From Motacilla alba alba (Eukaryota; Chordata; Aves; Passeriformes; Motacillidae): a stretch of 64,000 nucleotides of DNA. The DNA lies in the NCBI RefSeq assembly GCF_015832195.1, contig NC_052017.1:13220790-13284789 (forward strand), written 5' to 3'. The notes below the pieces were generated by a model, which saw only the letters and a list, made by a program, of their open reading frames with translations, did no database searches and was not told the origin of the DNA. The position numbers were made by a program, and so were the translations under genes. Shown in pieces: positions 1 to 13,130 of this stretch. Every line of letters starts with the position of its first letter. Position 1 is the stretch's first letter.

Positions 1-3000
1 TTTTGATTCTTGCTTTCTCACTCTTATTTTTCGGGCCAGTTATGCAAGATCCCGTTTTTGTAGTAAATTCAGGGTAGGCCAGTGACAGCAGGATGCTGTT
101 AGAAAGAATGAGATTCTGGTAACCCTGTGCCTGTTCATTCACTCAAAAATCTTAAAGAGCTTTTGAAGTCAATGAAAGCTGTGCAGATAAAGTTGTGTTA
201 TCTTTAGATTTCCATCATTACATAATAAGAATACTCAAAGTAGTGTTGTTTATTCTAAATTTTGGGTGTCTCTGCCTCATTTAAGCAAACTTGCAGTGGA
301 ATTTACATGTGATTTCTCTTTGATTCTGCAAGTTAAGAATTTAACCCTAAATCATGAGTAGAGAATAACAAGTTTTAGTGCTTCTTGTTTCTGCCATTAG
401 CAGATTAACACCCTGGAGTGAATGAAGAAACATCTTCTCCAGGTCCCATGCAACAAATCTGACAGCAAAACCTTAAAATGCCCCAAAAAATGACTCAGAA
501 GTGTGATTTGCAGTATTTACCGTACCATGATTGGTATACCCTTTTACCCCTCAAAATCTTTATCAAATTAATTTTCAACTATAGCCATGATTATCTTCTG
601 CCACACTGTGCAGCTTCTCTCTTCTTGTTCTGTGTCTTCATTCCCAGTATCCCAGGAAAAAAGATGACCTTGAAACAATTTGTTGTTACTCACAAGTGAC
701 TTGGCAAAACACATTTTGAGCATAAGGCATTCTTTTCTTGTAACAGCTTAAAATAACTGCTTGAGCCACCAAGCTTGGGAAAGTATTGATACTGGGAAAG
801 AAACCCATGGTATAACAGTCCCATGATTATTTTCTGTTAAAAAACTTCAGTTTTTGAGCAATGGGCTCTTGATGTCATCTGCTGTTTGGCAGTTTTTTAA
901 TTTTAATTATGCTTTTAGAGATTGACAATTTTGTATTACTGACATTCTGAAAAATTGGTAAAAAACAGAATATGTCCATTTAAACCAGGTGTTTTTGCAT
1001 TAACACTATAGACTCAGTGCTGGGATGGACACATGATGATTTTTAGATCTGTCTTGCTGATGAATCTAAAGTAGAAATTGAAAGTATTTACACAGCCTTT
1101 ATTCCCAGCTGCTATTTAATGAAAACAGATTTGAAAGTAACATACTCAAAATATAAATATTATCTTCAGTCAAAGAATGGAATTTAAATGCTTGTTGTAT
1201 TTCTAATAGTGAACTAAATTTTGATTTCACAGTGTTCATGGATGAGACTAATATATAATCATATATCCATGGAAGTGAGGAAATAAAGGTCATAAATCAT
1301 GAATATTGGAACATGCATTTTTCAATCCCTAAGAGATATTAGATGTAACTAAATGTTGTCTCCTAACTGTCATTCTTAGTTTTCACCTCTTTCAGCATCG
1401 TTCTTAAAGTTGTTAATCTCATCATCACTTAGTTTTTTCTAGCTATGTGGTGACAGCATTTCCATTCGTGGTTTGCTGTGCATTTTTCAGATAAATTGCA
1501 ATATTGCAATTCCTTTCCTGTTATGCTGAAACAGTCATATTTTTGCACTAAGAACTCTCACGTAGGAGAGGACTGACATTTGTAAATCCATAAATCAGTT
1601 TCCATGGAGATCTGAAGAGCTGCAGGTAAATCTGACTTCTGAAAATTGAATATTTTGGTAAAAAACTGTTCTCTGAGGAATAGCAGGCCCATGCATGAAT
1701 ATGATATACTGGAAAGATCGTGACAGTATTGTCAGGAAAGTAGTATCTCACAATATTATGGCTGTATTCTCAGCAGAAAGACAGACCTGAGTGACAGTGA
1801 CTGGGTTAGTGCAGTCAAAAAACCCACAGACTTGGCATGGAATAAGAGGAAGGGTTTTATGGATGTGTAACTGGTTTGAAGATGGAAAATAGAGCATGTA
1901 TTGTTCAATATATTTGCAATTGTTCTGAAAGAAGAGAAGGAAGATTTGAATACTGGAGTGACAAATTCCACTATTGTGTGGGAAACCACACATGCATGGT
2001 GAATGCTGCTCATGAAGAGTTGCAGAAGCATCCAGGGAGTAGACAATAACGTGGTGGATGTAATATCATTTTGGCAAAGATGTGCTTTAGGAGAGAGACT
2101 GCTTCAACTGAATACACAAACTAATGAGTTCTGACCTAGCTCTTACGTTTGGGAGAATGTTTCTGATTTTGCAATAGACCTCTGGACACAGTGGCTTAAG
2201 TGTAAGGCACATAACCAGGTCTCAGAAGGCTTCCAGCAGTTTGCCCTGTCTCTGCCTCTCCCCAGGATTTTCATCCCAGTCCTGCTGCTTGGCTCATGAG
2301 GGCTCTGGCAGATTTGTTTCAATCGAGGGGCAGAGGACTCTTCCTTGCAAAACTAACTAAGTATTTTTTCTGCTATTTCATGAATATTGTAAGTTCACCA
2401 AAGGACCTGGCAAGCTGAGAAGGAAAGGGAGAGCACTTTGCAGCTGGGAGTGGTTGAGGTATGAAGGAAGAAGAGCAAGAATGGGAACATGACTGGGCTG
2501 AGACCTTGCTTTTCAGTGGTGCCTGTGGAACTGCTGGAGTGTTCTTTGTGGTGCAGCAAGGGGTGGTGGGATCTCTCTGCTGTGTGTGCTGCTGGTGAGC
2601 CCTCTGCTTCCTCCAGCACCAAACCAAGCAACCAAAAACGATTTTGTAGGCATAGCAAAAAGAACAGAGCAAATGCCAACACTGACTCCAGGTACAGATC
2701 ACCGTGCTCCACCGGCAGTGTCTAAATGGACCAGGATCTCAGCCTTGAAAAGATGTTGTAAGAAGCCAACAATAGATGGCTGTAGAATCAGAGGTGGTGT
2801 TGAGAAGTGGTTCTTTGTTTTTTTCAGTGCAAACTCTGGGGCATCAAGTGAAACTCAAAAGAGTAGCTGTCTGCAAAAGGTTTTTCAACTTTCCTTGACC
2901 TTAATTTTCATCAGAATACCTATGATATTTATCAGATGTCATAGATACTTCATGAAATTTTGGAGGATATGTTTTTTTCTTGAGATGCTATTTGCAAGTA

Positions 3001-4400
3001 CATAATACTGAATTCTCTGCTTATTTTAACTCTTAAAAAAGTGATGCTTGTAAATCATGGAAACTGGTAATTTAAGTAGGATTTCAGTTTGTGAGAAAAA
3101 GTTTCTTTAATCTAAACTTTGGTGGAAACCATAGACTGTGTTGAAATGATGATGGTCTCAGTGTCAAATATTAGTAACACTGAAGGTCAGTACTGCTACA
3201 GTAGTCATTAAACACATCACAATTAAGAGAGACTTTGTACTAAAAATATTTAATAATGGATTTTTTCTATATCTTGTAATAATTACAGATTCACTGGTTA
3301 GATATAGTTGTAGATAATATAAAGCTGTGCTTTCTAATCCTTCACAGTGTAAATCTCCACAAAAATGTGCCATGAATCTAGAATTAGGCCATTACAGCCT
3401 TAACATTCTGATAGCTTTTGGTTAATTTTAGCAATTTCACTGTGTCCCAGAGGTATATTATTCATCCTACAACAAAGGAAGAAGTTGCAGGAAAGGTTGG
3501 TTATGGGGATTCATTAATATTACTCTCTTACTCCTTGAGATCAGCAGGTCTTAAAAGAAATGCTGTTACAACTTGGCAGATATTTCCTAACAGAGGTAGT
3601 GAGACTCATACACCAGAGGACTGACCCATATTAGAGCTTAATTATAGGAATGGATAATCCTGCAACTATAAATTATTCATAGTTGTTTTGTACGCGAAGT
3701 AGTATCACGACTAAAATAAGGAAAAGTTTCTGGAAAAGACCCTGGTCAATGCCTAAGTTTCTCAAAAGGTAATTTTCCTCCTTATCTTTCAACAAGGATT
3801 AAGATAGAGCTTGGCCCTTTGGATGTGTTTTGTTTAATGGAAATCAGTAGCAGTAACTCTTGGGGCTCAACACCCTTGTAGAGTTCCTTGACTAATACCT
3901 TATGCAAGAGAAACATTCTTACCTAAACACAGTCCTGGTACACAAGCTGCAATCTCAGCTGTCTGATAAGATTCCCACACTGTCACTAGGATGAGAATTC
4001 ATTATTCTCTTATCCATTGATACCCACAGGTCTTAAGAGACTGTTGTAACTCCACAGTTATTTCCAAGGAAGGACAGTGAGGTTCAGAGTCAGGTACTTT
4101 ATTTTTGAGTTGACTTAGAAGTTGAAGTATCTCCTAGGTTTGTAGTGTGAACAGTCTTACTAACAAGGAGAGAGCATGGAATATTTAAATTAGATTAAAA
4201 TAGGGCCCCTAATGCATTTAATGGGGTGGTTGCTGCATGCTGAAGGTTTCTTCAGAAAGGACCTTGGATCCAAAGAGAGGAAAGTAATGCTGTCTTTTTT
4301 TGAGGATCTTTTACCAGTCTGACTTTTCAGTTGCCTTCTCAGCAGCAGCCCAGAGAGGAAGGAGTTAAGAAGATGCTTTGAACCCAAAGTCTTCTGCTTC
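1..4400. other. Non-coding AT-rich sequence upstream of the first candidate exon
   Basis: No convincing gene is visible. Open frames here are short, overlap on both strands and lack splice signals or protein-like composition. About 2,210-2,720 is richer in G and C than its surroundings and carries overlapping open frames on both strands (up to 139 codons), but none resembles a known family; it may be an old transposon fragment. The rest is unique-looking intergenic or intronic DNA. Function unknown. Confidence 0.6.
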
Positions 4401-4404
4401 ATCC

Positions 4405-4442
4405 CCACACCCTGTTGGTGTACTTCCACACCCTGTTGGTGT
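4405..4442. repeat. Two-copy 21-bp tandem repeat of a short hairpin motif
   Basis: A 17-bp string beginning CCACACCCTGTTGG recurs exactly 21 bp later (4405 and 4426). Each copy contains CACACC and GGTGTG (GGTGTA in the first copy) around CTGTT, so each can form a 5-6 bp stem. It lies about 340 bp upstream of the candidate start codon at 4783. Replication slippage is the simplest origin; a binding-site role is only a possibility. Confidence 0.75.
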
Positions 4443-4718
4443 GCAGGGAACTACCTCTCGCTCACCTTTAGCGTGCTCAGCAGGATAGTCACTACGTTTT
4501 CAGATTAGCATCACTGCTGAAGCCTGTCTGAGTTTAAACAGCAAGAAGGAGTTCTGCCTGCTCTTCAGTGACATACAGCCTTGCAGGACCATTGGCTTCT
4601 TTCTTTTTTACAACCTGTTGGAAGAACCGAAACTGTTCTTCGGTGGGCTCCGTTCCTTACAGTCTGCTAGATTTCCTGTAGATTGAAGACTGTTTCGTAC
4701 AAGCTTGGTGGGAGCTTG

Positions 4719-4760
4719 ATGATACTGAGTTTTTACTTTCTTGGGATGCTGTTTACTTGA
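4719..4760 (+). other. Short upstream open reading frame
   Basis: An ATG at 4719 opens a 13-codon frame ending in TGA at 4758-4760, with a second in-frame ATG at 4746. It ends 22 bp before the candidate main ATG at 4783 and is in a different frame. If this stretch is 5' untranslated leader it could lower translation of the main frame. The leader itself is not proven. Confidence 0.3.
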
Positions 4761-4782
4761 AGGTAACCATACTTTGGATGAA

Positions 4783-4938
4783 ATGGCAGACACACCTAAG
4801 AGGAAAATTACAAAGAAGTCATCGTCTTTTTCATATGATCGCCGGAGAGATTCGGTGAAAGTTAGGAGACAGTCCAAGTCTCTTAGCTTTAAGTCTGCTA
4901 CACTGGGTACTCAGAAAAGGCAGGCACAGAAAAAGCAG
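4783..4938 (+). CDS. Candidate first coding exon of an unrecognised basic, Ser/Arg-rich protein
   Basis: The ATG at 4783 has a strong initiation context (G at -3, G at +4) and is the only in-frame ATG after an upstream in-frame stop (TGA 4726-4728). It opens 52 codons starting MADTPKRKITKK, ending QAQKKQ at a donor-like CAG/GTTTGT, phase 0. The product is very basic, with several RRxS or KxxS motifs (RRRDSV, RRQSKS) that resemble basophilic-kinase targets and nuclear-localisation stretches. No signal peptide or membrane segment is seen. I do not recognise the family. The next phase-compatible exons would be at 37,399 (weak) and 54,849 (good), implying a very long first intron. The open frame runs on to a stop at 4978-4980, so a short unspliced product is formally possible. 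Protein-like composition and the splice junction are seen; gene identity is unknown. Confidence 0.5.
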
Positions 4939-7900
4939 GTTTGTATTTGGATATTCTCAGAAAAAATTCTTGCCTTCTAAATTTTTGTGGAGTTTGCAAA
5001 TCTTGCTGTGTTGCTCTGAAGCGGTAAGCAATCTCTGCTGACTTGCAATCTGTGTGTCTGTAGGTATCTGTGAGCGTACAAGCTTGTGTGCAAGTAAAGC
5101 TGGATTTTTTCCTGTAATAGTTCTTAGGAGCTAGAGAGATTTATGGTGTTAATTTTATGCTGAGAAAAGTCTACATCTTTTCTGCTTTTAAGACGTGATT
5201 TATGTTTTCTGTTTTGTCTCAAGGAATTGCTTCTATAGTGCATTAAGTGTCCTGTGAGCTTTGGTAGTGTTTGTTGTGCTGAAAAACATGGGGCCTGAAA
5301 CTTTTGAAATTATTATTCAGATTACAGCTGTTCCACTGCTCTTCACTGTTATTATTTTTTTTAATGTTGAAATGTACCAGACTGAGAGCTTTAGGGAGTG
5401 AAATATCTTACTTATTCCAGAACAGGAAATGCAAGTCAACAGAAGCACCTGTTCTGGTGGGACCAGTTCTTGGGTTAGAGGGCAGTTTAATGCCTTGGCA
5501 GTGCTGCTCTGCCATAGTAAAAGACTTTCATACATAGGTCCTTCTTTATATTTTGTTGCTAGGATCTAATGAAATGAAATTTCTCCAAAGAGAAGATGCA
5601 GTGTGAAGTGTTGTAAAAGGAATAAAAAGTGAGTCAGTTCATGAAATATCTTTGTATCCTGATCCCTAAAATTTAATCTAATGTGAAAGGAGTATGGGAT
5701 CACTGACTCTGATCCATCTCTTGCTCTGCACTTGTGTGCACCTTTTTGAAGGGTTAAATGAACTTTACAGGGAATTTTTTATTAGCCGTGTACAGCATAA
5801 AGCACTTTAATACTTTGCAAATAGTATTGCTGCAAATGTTTTGAAATATACTAGATTTTCAATAGCACTAAATTGAATTTCTTGCAAGCAAGTAGTTTTC
5901 AGACCCTGACCATTCCAACTGCATCTACATTTTTGAGGGCATATTTCCATTCAGATTTAAGAGAATGTAAGTTATTGTGTTCAGTGTAAACTTTGGTATG
6001 AGGATAAAAATACAATATATTTTATATGTGTGGGATCATATTTGGTTTTATTACTATTTCTCTTGTTCTTGGAATGTTAAAATGTCTATTTACATAGCAA
6101 GAAATTCACTAGTAAAATATTAGAATATTCCAGCTTATTGGGATTCTTTAGTGTTAATTATAGGCATAGCTGAAGCTGTTTTTCTTGAAGTTCCAAAAGT
6201 TCAAATGAGGAAATATTTGAAGAGATCAGGAAAACCTTCAAAAGTGCTGCAAGCTCTGACAATCCTGCTGCATCCCCCACCCATTATTTGATGTGTTTTT
6301 TAGAAGTCAAAATAATAAATCTCAATTTTATGAAAATGTAAAGTACTAAATGACATCTGTGAACACTGAAGTTCATTGAACCTTTTGGGGAACTAGGCTA
6401 CTCACATTAATTTCAGAATTTCATATGTGGGTGCACATCATTGAGTACCCCTGTATTTTGATTTTAGCAGGCCATAAGATGCTTTAGTCCACTCATCTTT
6501 TGGATGTCTGCCATGGTTACTGTGTGACCTCTAGTGGTTAATGAAAAATATGCTCAATTACTGAATTCAGGCTGTTGCTTGAACAAGTCCTGAATGTGTA
6601 TTCTTGTTGGTTTAATTATTTAATCTTCTAAATTCTATTTTTATTGAAAAGAAAAAAAGCATCATCTGCATTAGCTAAATCTTTTATGGTGTCACTTCCA
6701 GAAAAAGTGCTTTGCTAAAAATTCTTATTCATAGGGATGTGTTTCTGAACTCCAGTACTCATAGATGCAGAATTATGAGAGTAGTTTTAAGAGACTTTTA
6801 CTGCTTTGGCTTGGTTACAATATGTTAGTGGGTGATGCATCTGAAATAAAGCACTCTAGACAAAGGTCCATTTTGATAACTTTTCTGTGTTGGAAAGTCT
6901 AAATAAGAGCTTTTCTGACTCAAGAATGTATTTTTTCCCTCCTAACTGCTCCAGTTAACTGTAAGAACAGTTAATTTTTTCTACAAGCTTGGTCTTGTTT
7001 CAATCTTCAGATCATTATAATTAAGTGAGACAGAACCATTCTTACCTCCTCCCTGCCCTCCCCCCTTCCCACAAGGGCAGCCACTTCTGTGTGTATTGGA
7101 AGTGCTGTTGAGCACAAAGCACAACTACATTTGTTACTGTTGGACTTGAACAATTATGGGTTTGAAGTTAGCAGAATCTGATCAGTTTTCAAGCAGCCAG
7201 ACCTAACTGTGCTCAGCACAGTGTCACTGGTGGTCACACAGACTCCTTCCAGGCCTGGCTTTCTGAGTGAGCAGAAGTTCAGTTACAGGACCAGAAGAAA
7301 TGTTACTTAAAAATGCTTTTCTTTGTTGATTGAGTTTCTTTCTATTTTTTTTTTTTAAATCATTTTTCTAATAGATGTTTGACATCTGAGAATATTTAAA
7401 ACTGTGCTTTGGTCTTTGCTGTTTTAGGAGACAATAGTAGACTTTGCTGCTCACAATATATGTGGTTTTACTTGAGTGGTTCCCTGGAGGAACAATACTC
7501 TGCTTCTGCTTATACAAGCAGGCAAGGCAAAATTATTTTTTAAATGTTTTGGTAGATTGATATCAGTCAAAGTCTCTCAAAATCACAGCATGTCGCAAAA
7601 TCTTTTTCCGCTTCTTGGCCTTAGTATCACTGACCTCCCTTTTTTGCAGTTTAAGTTCTTATTTTTCTTTTTTGTGGTAAAATTTCATTTTGAACTTCCC
7701 CTTAATGAAAACTATTTAATTACTGGTAAAGAGTAATAAGAATCTGAGAACATTTTTAAAGAAACATTTTTCTCATTTTCTGAATTATGGTGATGTGAGA
7801 AAATGTTAAGGCAAATTGCTGCACATCTCTTGTAGTTCCATGGTTTTTTTTTTGTTAGCTTAGCTAACTTACTAGAAATGGAAAATCATGAAGTGTTCAA

Positions 7901-10639
7901 TTCCAACAATATCAAATATCCTATCTGATGTAGAAATTAACCTCTTTCAAGATAATCTTCCTATCAAATTATTTATTAGTACAGATCACTTTTTTATTAG
8001 TTTGTTTTCCCTGGGCTTATCTGTTCTGAGGTAGAAAATCTGGTAATTACATTCACTGGCTGCTGATATTGTCATATTGGTTGATCTGGATAGAAATCAC
8101 ATTCCAGAAGTATGTAGGCTGGTCTTCTTAGGTGTACAAGTATTGTGCAACATAATGTATAAAATATTTGATAGTTTTAAGAGAAGTGATTGTCTCTTGT
8201 TGGGTTTTGAATGAAGAACAAAGTCAGTTGCATGAAGTATAAACTATAAATAAGTAAAAATTTGAGAGCAAAATCCTTATGTGCAGGGGACCATAAAAAA
8301 TAGATCCAGTTTTATTTTTAGCTGTTTTGTGAGAGCCTCTCAAGTCTTATTTCTCTTTGTCATCGCCAGCTGACTGATTACTGGGACATGGGCTGGAGCC
8401 TCTGTGGATTAATTAAGATCTGAAACTGTTTTCCCGATAACTACTTATGTTTTGCATGCAGCATTTTGGAACCTGGCAAAGTTCCACGCTCTCATACAAG
8501 CCTTGCATAGACTGCTGATTTATGTTTTTTTCACTAATATTCCTATTTTTCTTCCATGGAACGCTACAGAAAAGAGACAACAAACTTTTTTTCCCTTTTC
8601 TTTTAAGCTCTGTAATTTCTGAACCATGTGGGGTTCACTGCCCGCTATCCCAGATGCAAGGCAATGCATACAAAGATGTTGTTAGAAAACCTTGCAGTCC
8701 CTGTGTTTAAATATGACTCAATCAACAGAAGTGTTCCAGATGCCTTGTTATGAGGATCTGAGAGCAGCCAAAGACCTATGAGTTACATTTTCTGTTGTCT
8801 TACTAGAAAGAAACCCTGAGTGGAAAAATGGCACTAGGAAGGTTGGTGATGCGAGGGAAGGGGGTTGCCCAAAAGGATAATGGTTTTTCACATCAATACG
8901 TAGTAGATGTGCCAGGACCAGGACTATTGGTGTGTGACAGGTCTGGTGAGCAAAAAGCTATAGCACCAGCTACCAGCAAATGGTTTGTAATCACTAAAGA
9001 TAACTAAGTGGTAAAGAAAAATTAATTAATCTCATTTAATTTTCAGATGTTATTTTTAAAAACCATGACCTGTGATTACTTTTCATCTAGTGACTTTCTT
9101 CCTATCTTTTGCAAGAGTTTGTTTGAATTCTCTGGGGAATCTCAAATGTCTTCTTTGGGGAGAGGGAAATCAGCTTTAAGTGGGAGCCTGAGGATTTGTT
9201 GTGAAAAATCTGATCCTGTTTTTTTTTTTTTTTAATGAAACCAGACAAGCGTGTAAAGAGGAAAAGCATGTGATATGTGTAACAGAGCACTGGGAGATAA
9301 GAGTGTGTAGGTTCCTCTGGCAGCTGGGTTGTTAGTAGAAATTTGGCCTAGCAAAATTCATTCCCTGTGGAGCCTGGCAAGCTGTTTACCATAGTGGTTG
9401 GCTGTTATTATTAAAAGTGTGGTTGCAGCAGGGTGAGGTGGGTTGTAGCTGGTGAAGTAGGCTCACCTTCAGTTAAACAGAGTAAAATTGAAGTGGAGTG
9501 GAATGATAGTGAGAGGTTTGGCCATGGTGAGTCTTGAAGTTGTGTTTTCCTTTTCTTACTGAGGCTTGTCCATGGAGATTGTAGTAGATGTGTGTGTTGG
9601 AGTGCTCCCTACAGCAGTGTAAATCATCGTGCCTTGATGGCATTTGCTGTGGTGGTGTTGGTTAGTGCTCTCCTTGCTACTGATTTCCAGTGCACTGAGA
9701 GGGAAGTTGTCCTCTTCTAGAGTCGTGGATTCCTTCTCTTGGTGCTTTGTCCTGGAAGTTATTATGGTATTGCATACCATCTCAAGAAATATTTTGTTGT
9801 GATGTTAGAATAACAGCATGTTGCCAGGAGGTTTTCAAATTTACTTGGTGATTTCTTTAATGCAAGCAAAATACTAGGCTTTATTTTGACAATTTAGAGG
9901 TTCATCTGATGCAAATTGAGCTATTATTTTTAATTCTGTTTGAGTAATTGTTGTTACAGCTCATGTAAAAGCTAACATGATTAACCACACTTTTTGGTTC
10001 CTGAAAGTGTGGCTTTGTGCAGATTTTAGCTGATCTAAGACTGTGGTGGGGCTGCAGGTGAGTGTGACCTCCTATCTTCCCTGGCCATGGATGTGCTTCC
10101 CATCTCTCCCTGGCTTCAGCCCTGGGAATTGTTGGTTGCAATGAGTGGGGTCAGTGTGCTGATTACTCTGCCAGAAAAAAAGGACAGGTCACAGGAGAAG
10201 GGGTAATACAATGGCCTCTGCTGCAAGGAGCATCAGATGCTGGGAGCAGCTCTGCTGTCAGCAGGGCTCTGGATATTACAGCAGAGAATGAGTGTCCCTT
10301 AGCAAAGCTGGGTGAAAAAGGCATTCAGGGCTCCAGCCCTGCTAGCCAAGGGAGCAAAGCAGCCAATTGGCCATTCCATTTGGCAGTGCATGACGTTTCC
10401 CTTGCTGAGAGAGGAGGTGCCAGGGAAGGCAGGTCCTTGTTCTTGCTTGTGCCCACAAAGGGCTGGCGGTGTCCCACAGAATACTGGGTTAAGTTTGGTC
10501 AAATGTGATGTGCTGAGCTGGTGGGTTCTGTGTGTGTTCACCAAACTTCTCCCAGCTGCAAATACTCACCCTGCCTTGGTTGAATGCTTTTGATCTGCTG
10601 TTGCAATGTAGGCACTGAGGAGAGTAAGAAGCAAAACAG
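4939..10639. other. Intron-like non-coding sequence
   Basis: AT-rich unique sequence with homopolymer T runs (for example near 7,345, 7,845 and 9,220) and no open frame with family resemblance. About 9,300-9,800 and 10,140-10,600 are more GC-rich and could be decayed repeats, but I cannot assign them. Probably the 5' part of the large intron after the 4.8 kb exon, if that gene model holds. Confidence 0.5.
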
Positions 10640-11035
10640 AGTCACAGAGCTACAGTGATTGAGGCTGGAAGGAATCTCTGGAGGCATCAAGTCTAACTCC
10701 TTGCTGCACACAGGTCCTGGGCAGTCTGGATCTGAGCATCTCCAAGGCTGCAGATTGCACAGCCTCTCTGTGCACCTGTTTCAGTGTTTGCTGACAAGGT
10801 GAAAAATTGTTTCCAAAGCCTCATCTGACTTCCTGGTGTTGCAATTAGTGTGACTGCTGCATCTCCTCCCACTTCTGGGTCACCTCTCAAGATCCCAGCT
10901 CTGTTTTCTTCATTCCCACCCATTAGGTCACAGATGACAGCACCAATCTTCTCTTTTAGCTTCCTCTTTAAACTGATTAACCCCAGCTTTCTTGGCATCT
11001 TCTTGCAGATCCTGTGGTCCAGCCTCCACTGTGCT
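10640..11035 (-). mobile_element. Old CR1 LINE 3' fragment
   Basis: The plus strand begins GAGTCACAGAGCTACAGTG, then a GGCTGGAAGGAATCTCTGGAGGCATCAAG-like block, which is the reverse complement of the CR1 3' end (octamer tail, then the conserved 'ggttggaagggacc...' block). The following text (ACCTGTTTCAGTGTTTGCTGAC, then a block near 10,800 like the 'aaa-aatttcttcc' region) continues the CR1 3' UTR. Similarity fades after about 11,035; the flanking 11,035-11,230 is GC-rich and may or may not belong. Strongly diverged, so an older copy than those at 12.6 and 60.8 kb. Non-functional. Confidence 0.6.
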
Positions 11036-11230
11036 GGTGACTGTGACAGGACGTTCCAGCTGCACTGCTGCTGTCACAGCCTGGTCTGCAGGAGCTGCCT
11101 TCACCACGAGGGTACACTCCTGCCTTGCCTTCCAAGCGCGGCCCAGTAGGGATCTGCCCACCCTTCTGTACAACCTCAGCATCCTGCTGGCACCCAGCCA
11201 GTACTGCTGCACACTGATTATTAATTAAAA

Positions 11231-12600
11231 ATTCTTGGTGGCATTTCCTGATTAGCAAGAATTGGCATGCATTTTTTAAAAATTTATTTTATTTTGCTGC
11301 TTATTGTGCAGCCTTATATCCTCAAAATGGGGATGGTGCATTTCAAAAGAAACTGTTGTCAGCTGCAAGAATGCTTTTTTTAGGTTTAGCCGTTTTGTTC
11401 CAGTTAAGGGGGGGAAAAGCCTGCCAAATACAAATTAGATGGGACAAAAAAAGAAGAATGATTTCTGGATATTTGTATCATAACACTCCATTTCGAAATG
11501 CTCATATTCTCAGCACTTTAGCAGAAACAGTTAGTTAGTTAACTAACAAAAAATAAGTGTTTTAGTACCCTTTAGTCCCCTTTAATACGTGTACTTAAAA
11601 GTATGTTTTAAGTGCTATGCCACTGTTTTTGTGGAATGGTGATCCTTGCATGGTATAAAAATTGTGGGAGTTTTTTGTGCTGTATAAGCAATATTTTGAC
11701 ATGTATTTTGAACAGTCACTGAAGTTCTGAGTGAATGGTCTTTGTTTTCATTTTAATGTTACAGAATTTCCTAATGGAAAAGGATTTTATCTCATTTCCA
11801 GCTAAGATGTTGTCAATTTTGTAATAGCAACAAAGTTTTGCCCCCTGTTGTCCTGTACAAGAGTGAGTGAGCATTTTGCTTTACAGCAGCTTGATTTTAA
11901 TATTTCCTGACAAAAAGGAAAGAGAATTATTTTTAATTATCTAAAAATATGTCCCCTGGCTCAAAGTATACTTCTCAGATAGAAGGCAAGCAATATTTTG
12001 CTTTCTCAGCAATTTCTGTCACTTGAAGTGTGAATTGATCATGGAGGTAATAGCATATGGGGAAAATCCAGTGGGAACTGTCTGATTTCATACATGTTTC
12101 AGTTCAAACACTTAACGTTCTTTTGATTTGTAGGCTGTAATTTTCACTGACAGTATTAGTGGCTTTTAGAAGAACAGCCCCTGACAGATGACATCCATCT
12201 AACCAGCTGCTGCCTAATCTGACTTCAGGCTGAATATTGTGTTATCTGACTAATATGAAATACAGTAAATATTAATGATTGTTCATCTGCTATTTAAAAT
12301 AAACAGAAAGTAGTGAGAGAGTGATGCTCACATTTCACGCTTCTGCTGTAACTGGCTTCTTGTCATCTGTGACTGACAGCTTTTCTTCTAGGGTACTTTC
12401 TTTGTGAAAAATCAATGTTGTTTTAATTTTCTCTTTTCTCCCACAGGCTTTATTACTCTAGTTTTCAGTAGGGTCAGAAACAGTGAGATGTCTCATGTGG
12501 TCTAAGTTTAAAACTGAAAAATCAAGATCTTAGCTTCTCTGTCAATTTAGGAAAATTACTTTTCAGATGAATTAGATATAGTCAAGAAATGAAAAGTAAA
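11231..12600. other. Non-coding sequence
   Basis: No gene recognised. A 60-codon open frame at 11,356-11,538 has no family resemblance and no splice context. A well-formed acceptor-like site (pyrimidine tract then CCCACAG) lies at 12,427-12,447, but all frames after it close quickly without a donor. A perfect 14-bp palindrome is listed separately. Confidence 0.5.
11534..11547. repeat. Perfect 14-bp palindrome GTTAGTTAACTAAC
   Basis: The sequence GTTAGTTAACTAAC equals its own reverse complement. It contains GTTAAC, a core seen in HNF1-type and related homeodomain sites. It stands alone in AT-rich DNA, so chance is a reasonable explanation. Confidence 0.8.
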
Positions 12601-13130
12601 AAAAAAAAAATAGTGCATTATAGATTTAGAATCATAAAATCAAAGAATAGGTTGAAAAAAACCTCTAAGATCATCAACAGTCCAGCTGTTAACCCAGCAC
12701 TGCCAAAGCCACCACAAAACTGTGTCCCTAAGATCCACATACACACTTCTTTTAAATACCTCCAGGGATGGTGACACAATCACTCCTCTGGGCAGCCTGT
12801 CCTCATGTTTGATAACCCTTTCTGTAAAGAAATCTTTCCTAAGATCCAATCTAAAGCACCTCTGGCCTAACTTGAGGCCATTTCCTTCTGTTCTAGTGCT
12901 TGTTAGTGGGGGAAGAGAAGGACCTCCACTTTGCTACAACCTCCTTTCAGGTGGTTGCGTTGCAGTGAGTGATGAGGTCTCCCCTGAGCCTCCTTTTCTC
13001 CAGGCTAAACACCACCCCTAGTTCCCTCAGCTTCTCCTTCTAAGACTTGTGCTCCAGACCCTTCACCAGCTCTGTTCCTTTTTTTCTGGATGCACTCCAG
13101 CACCTCAGTGTCCTTCTTGTGGTGAGGGGC

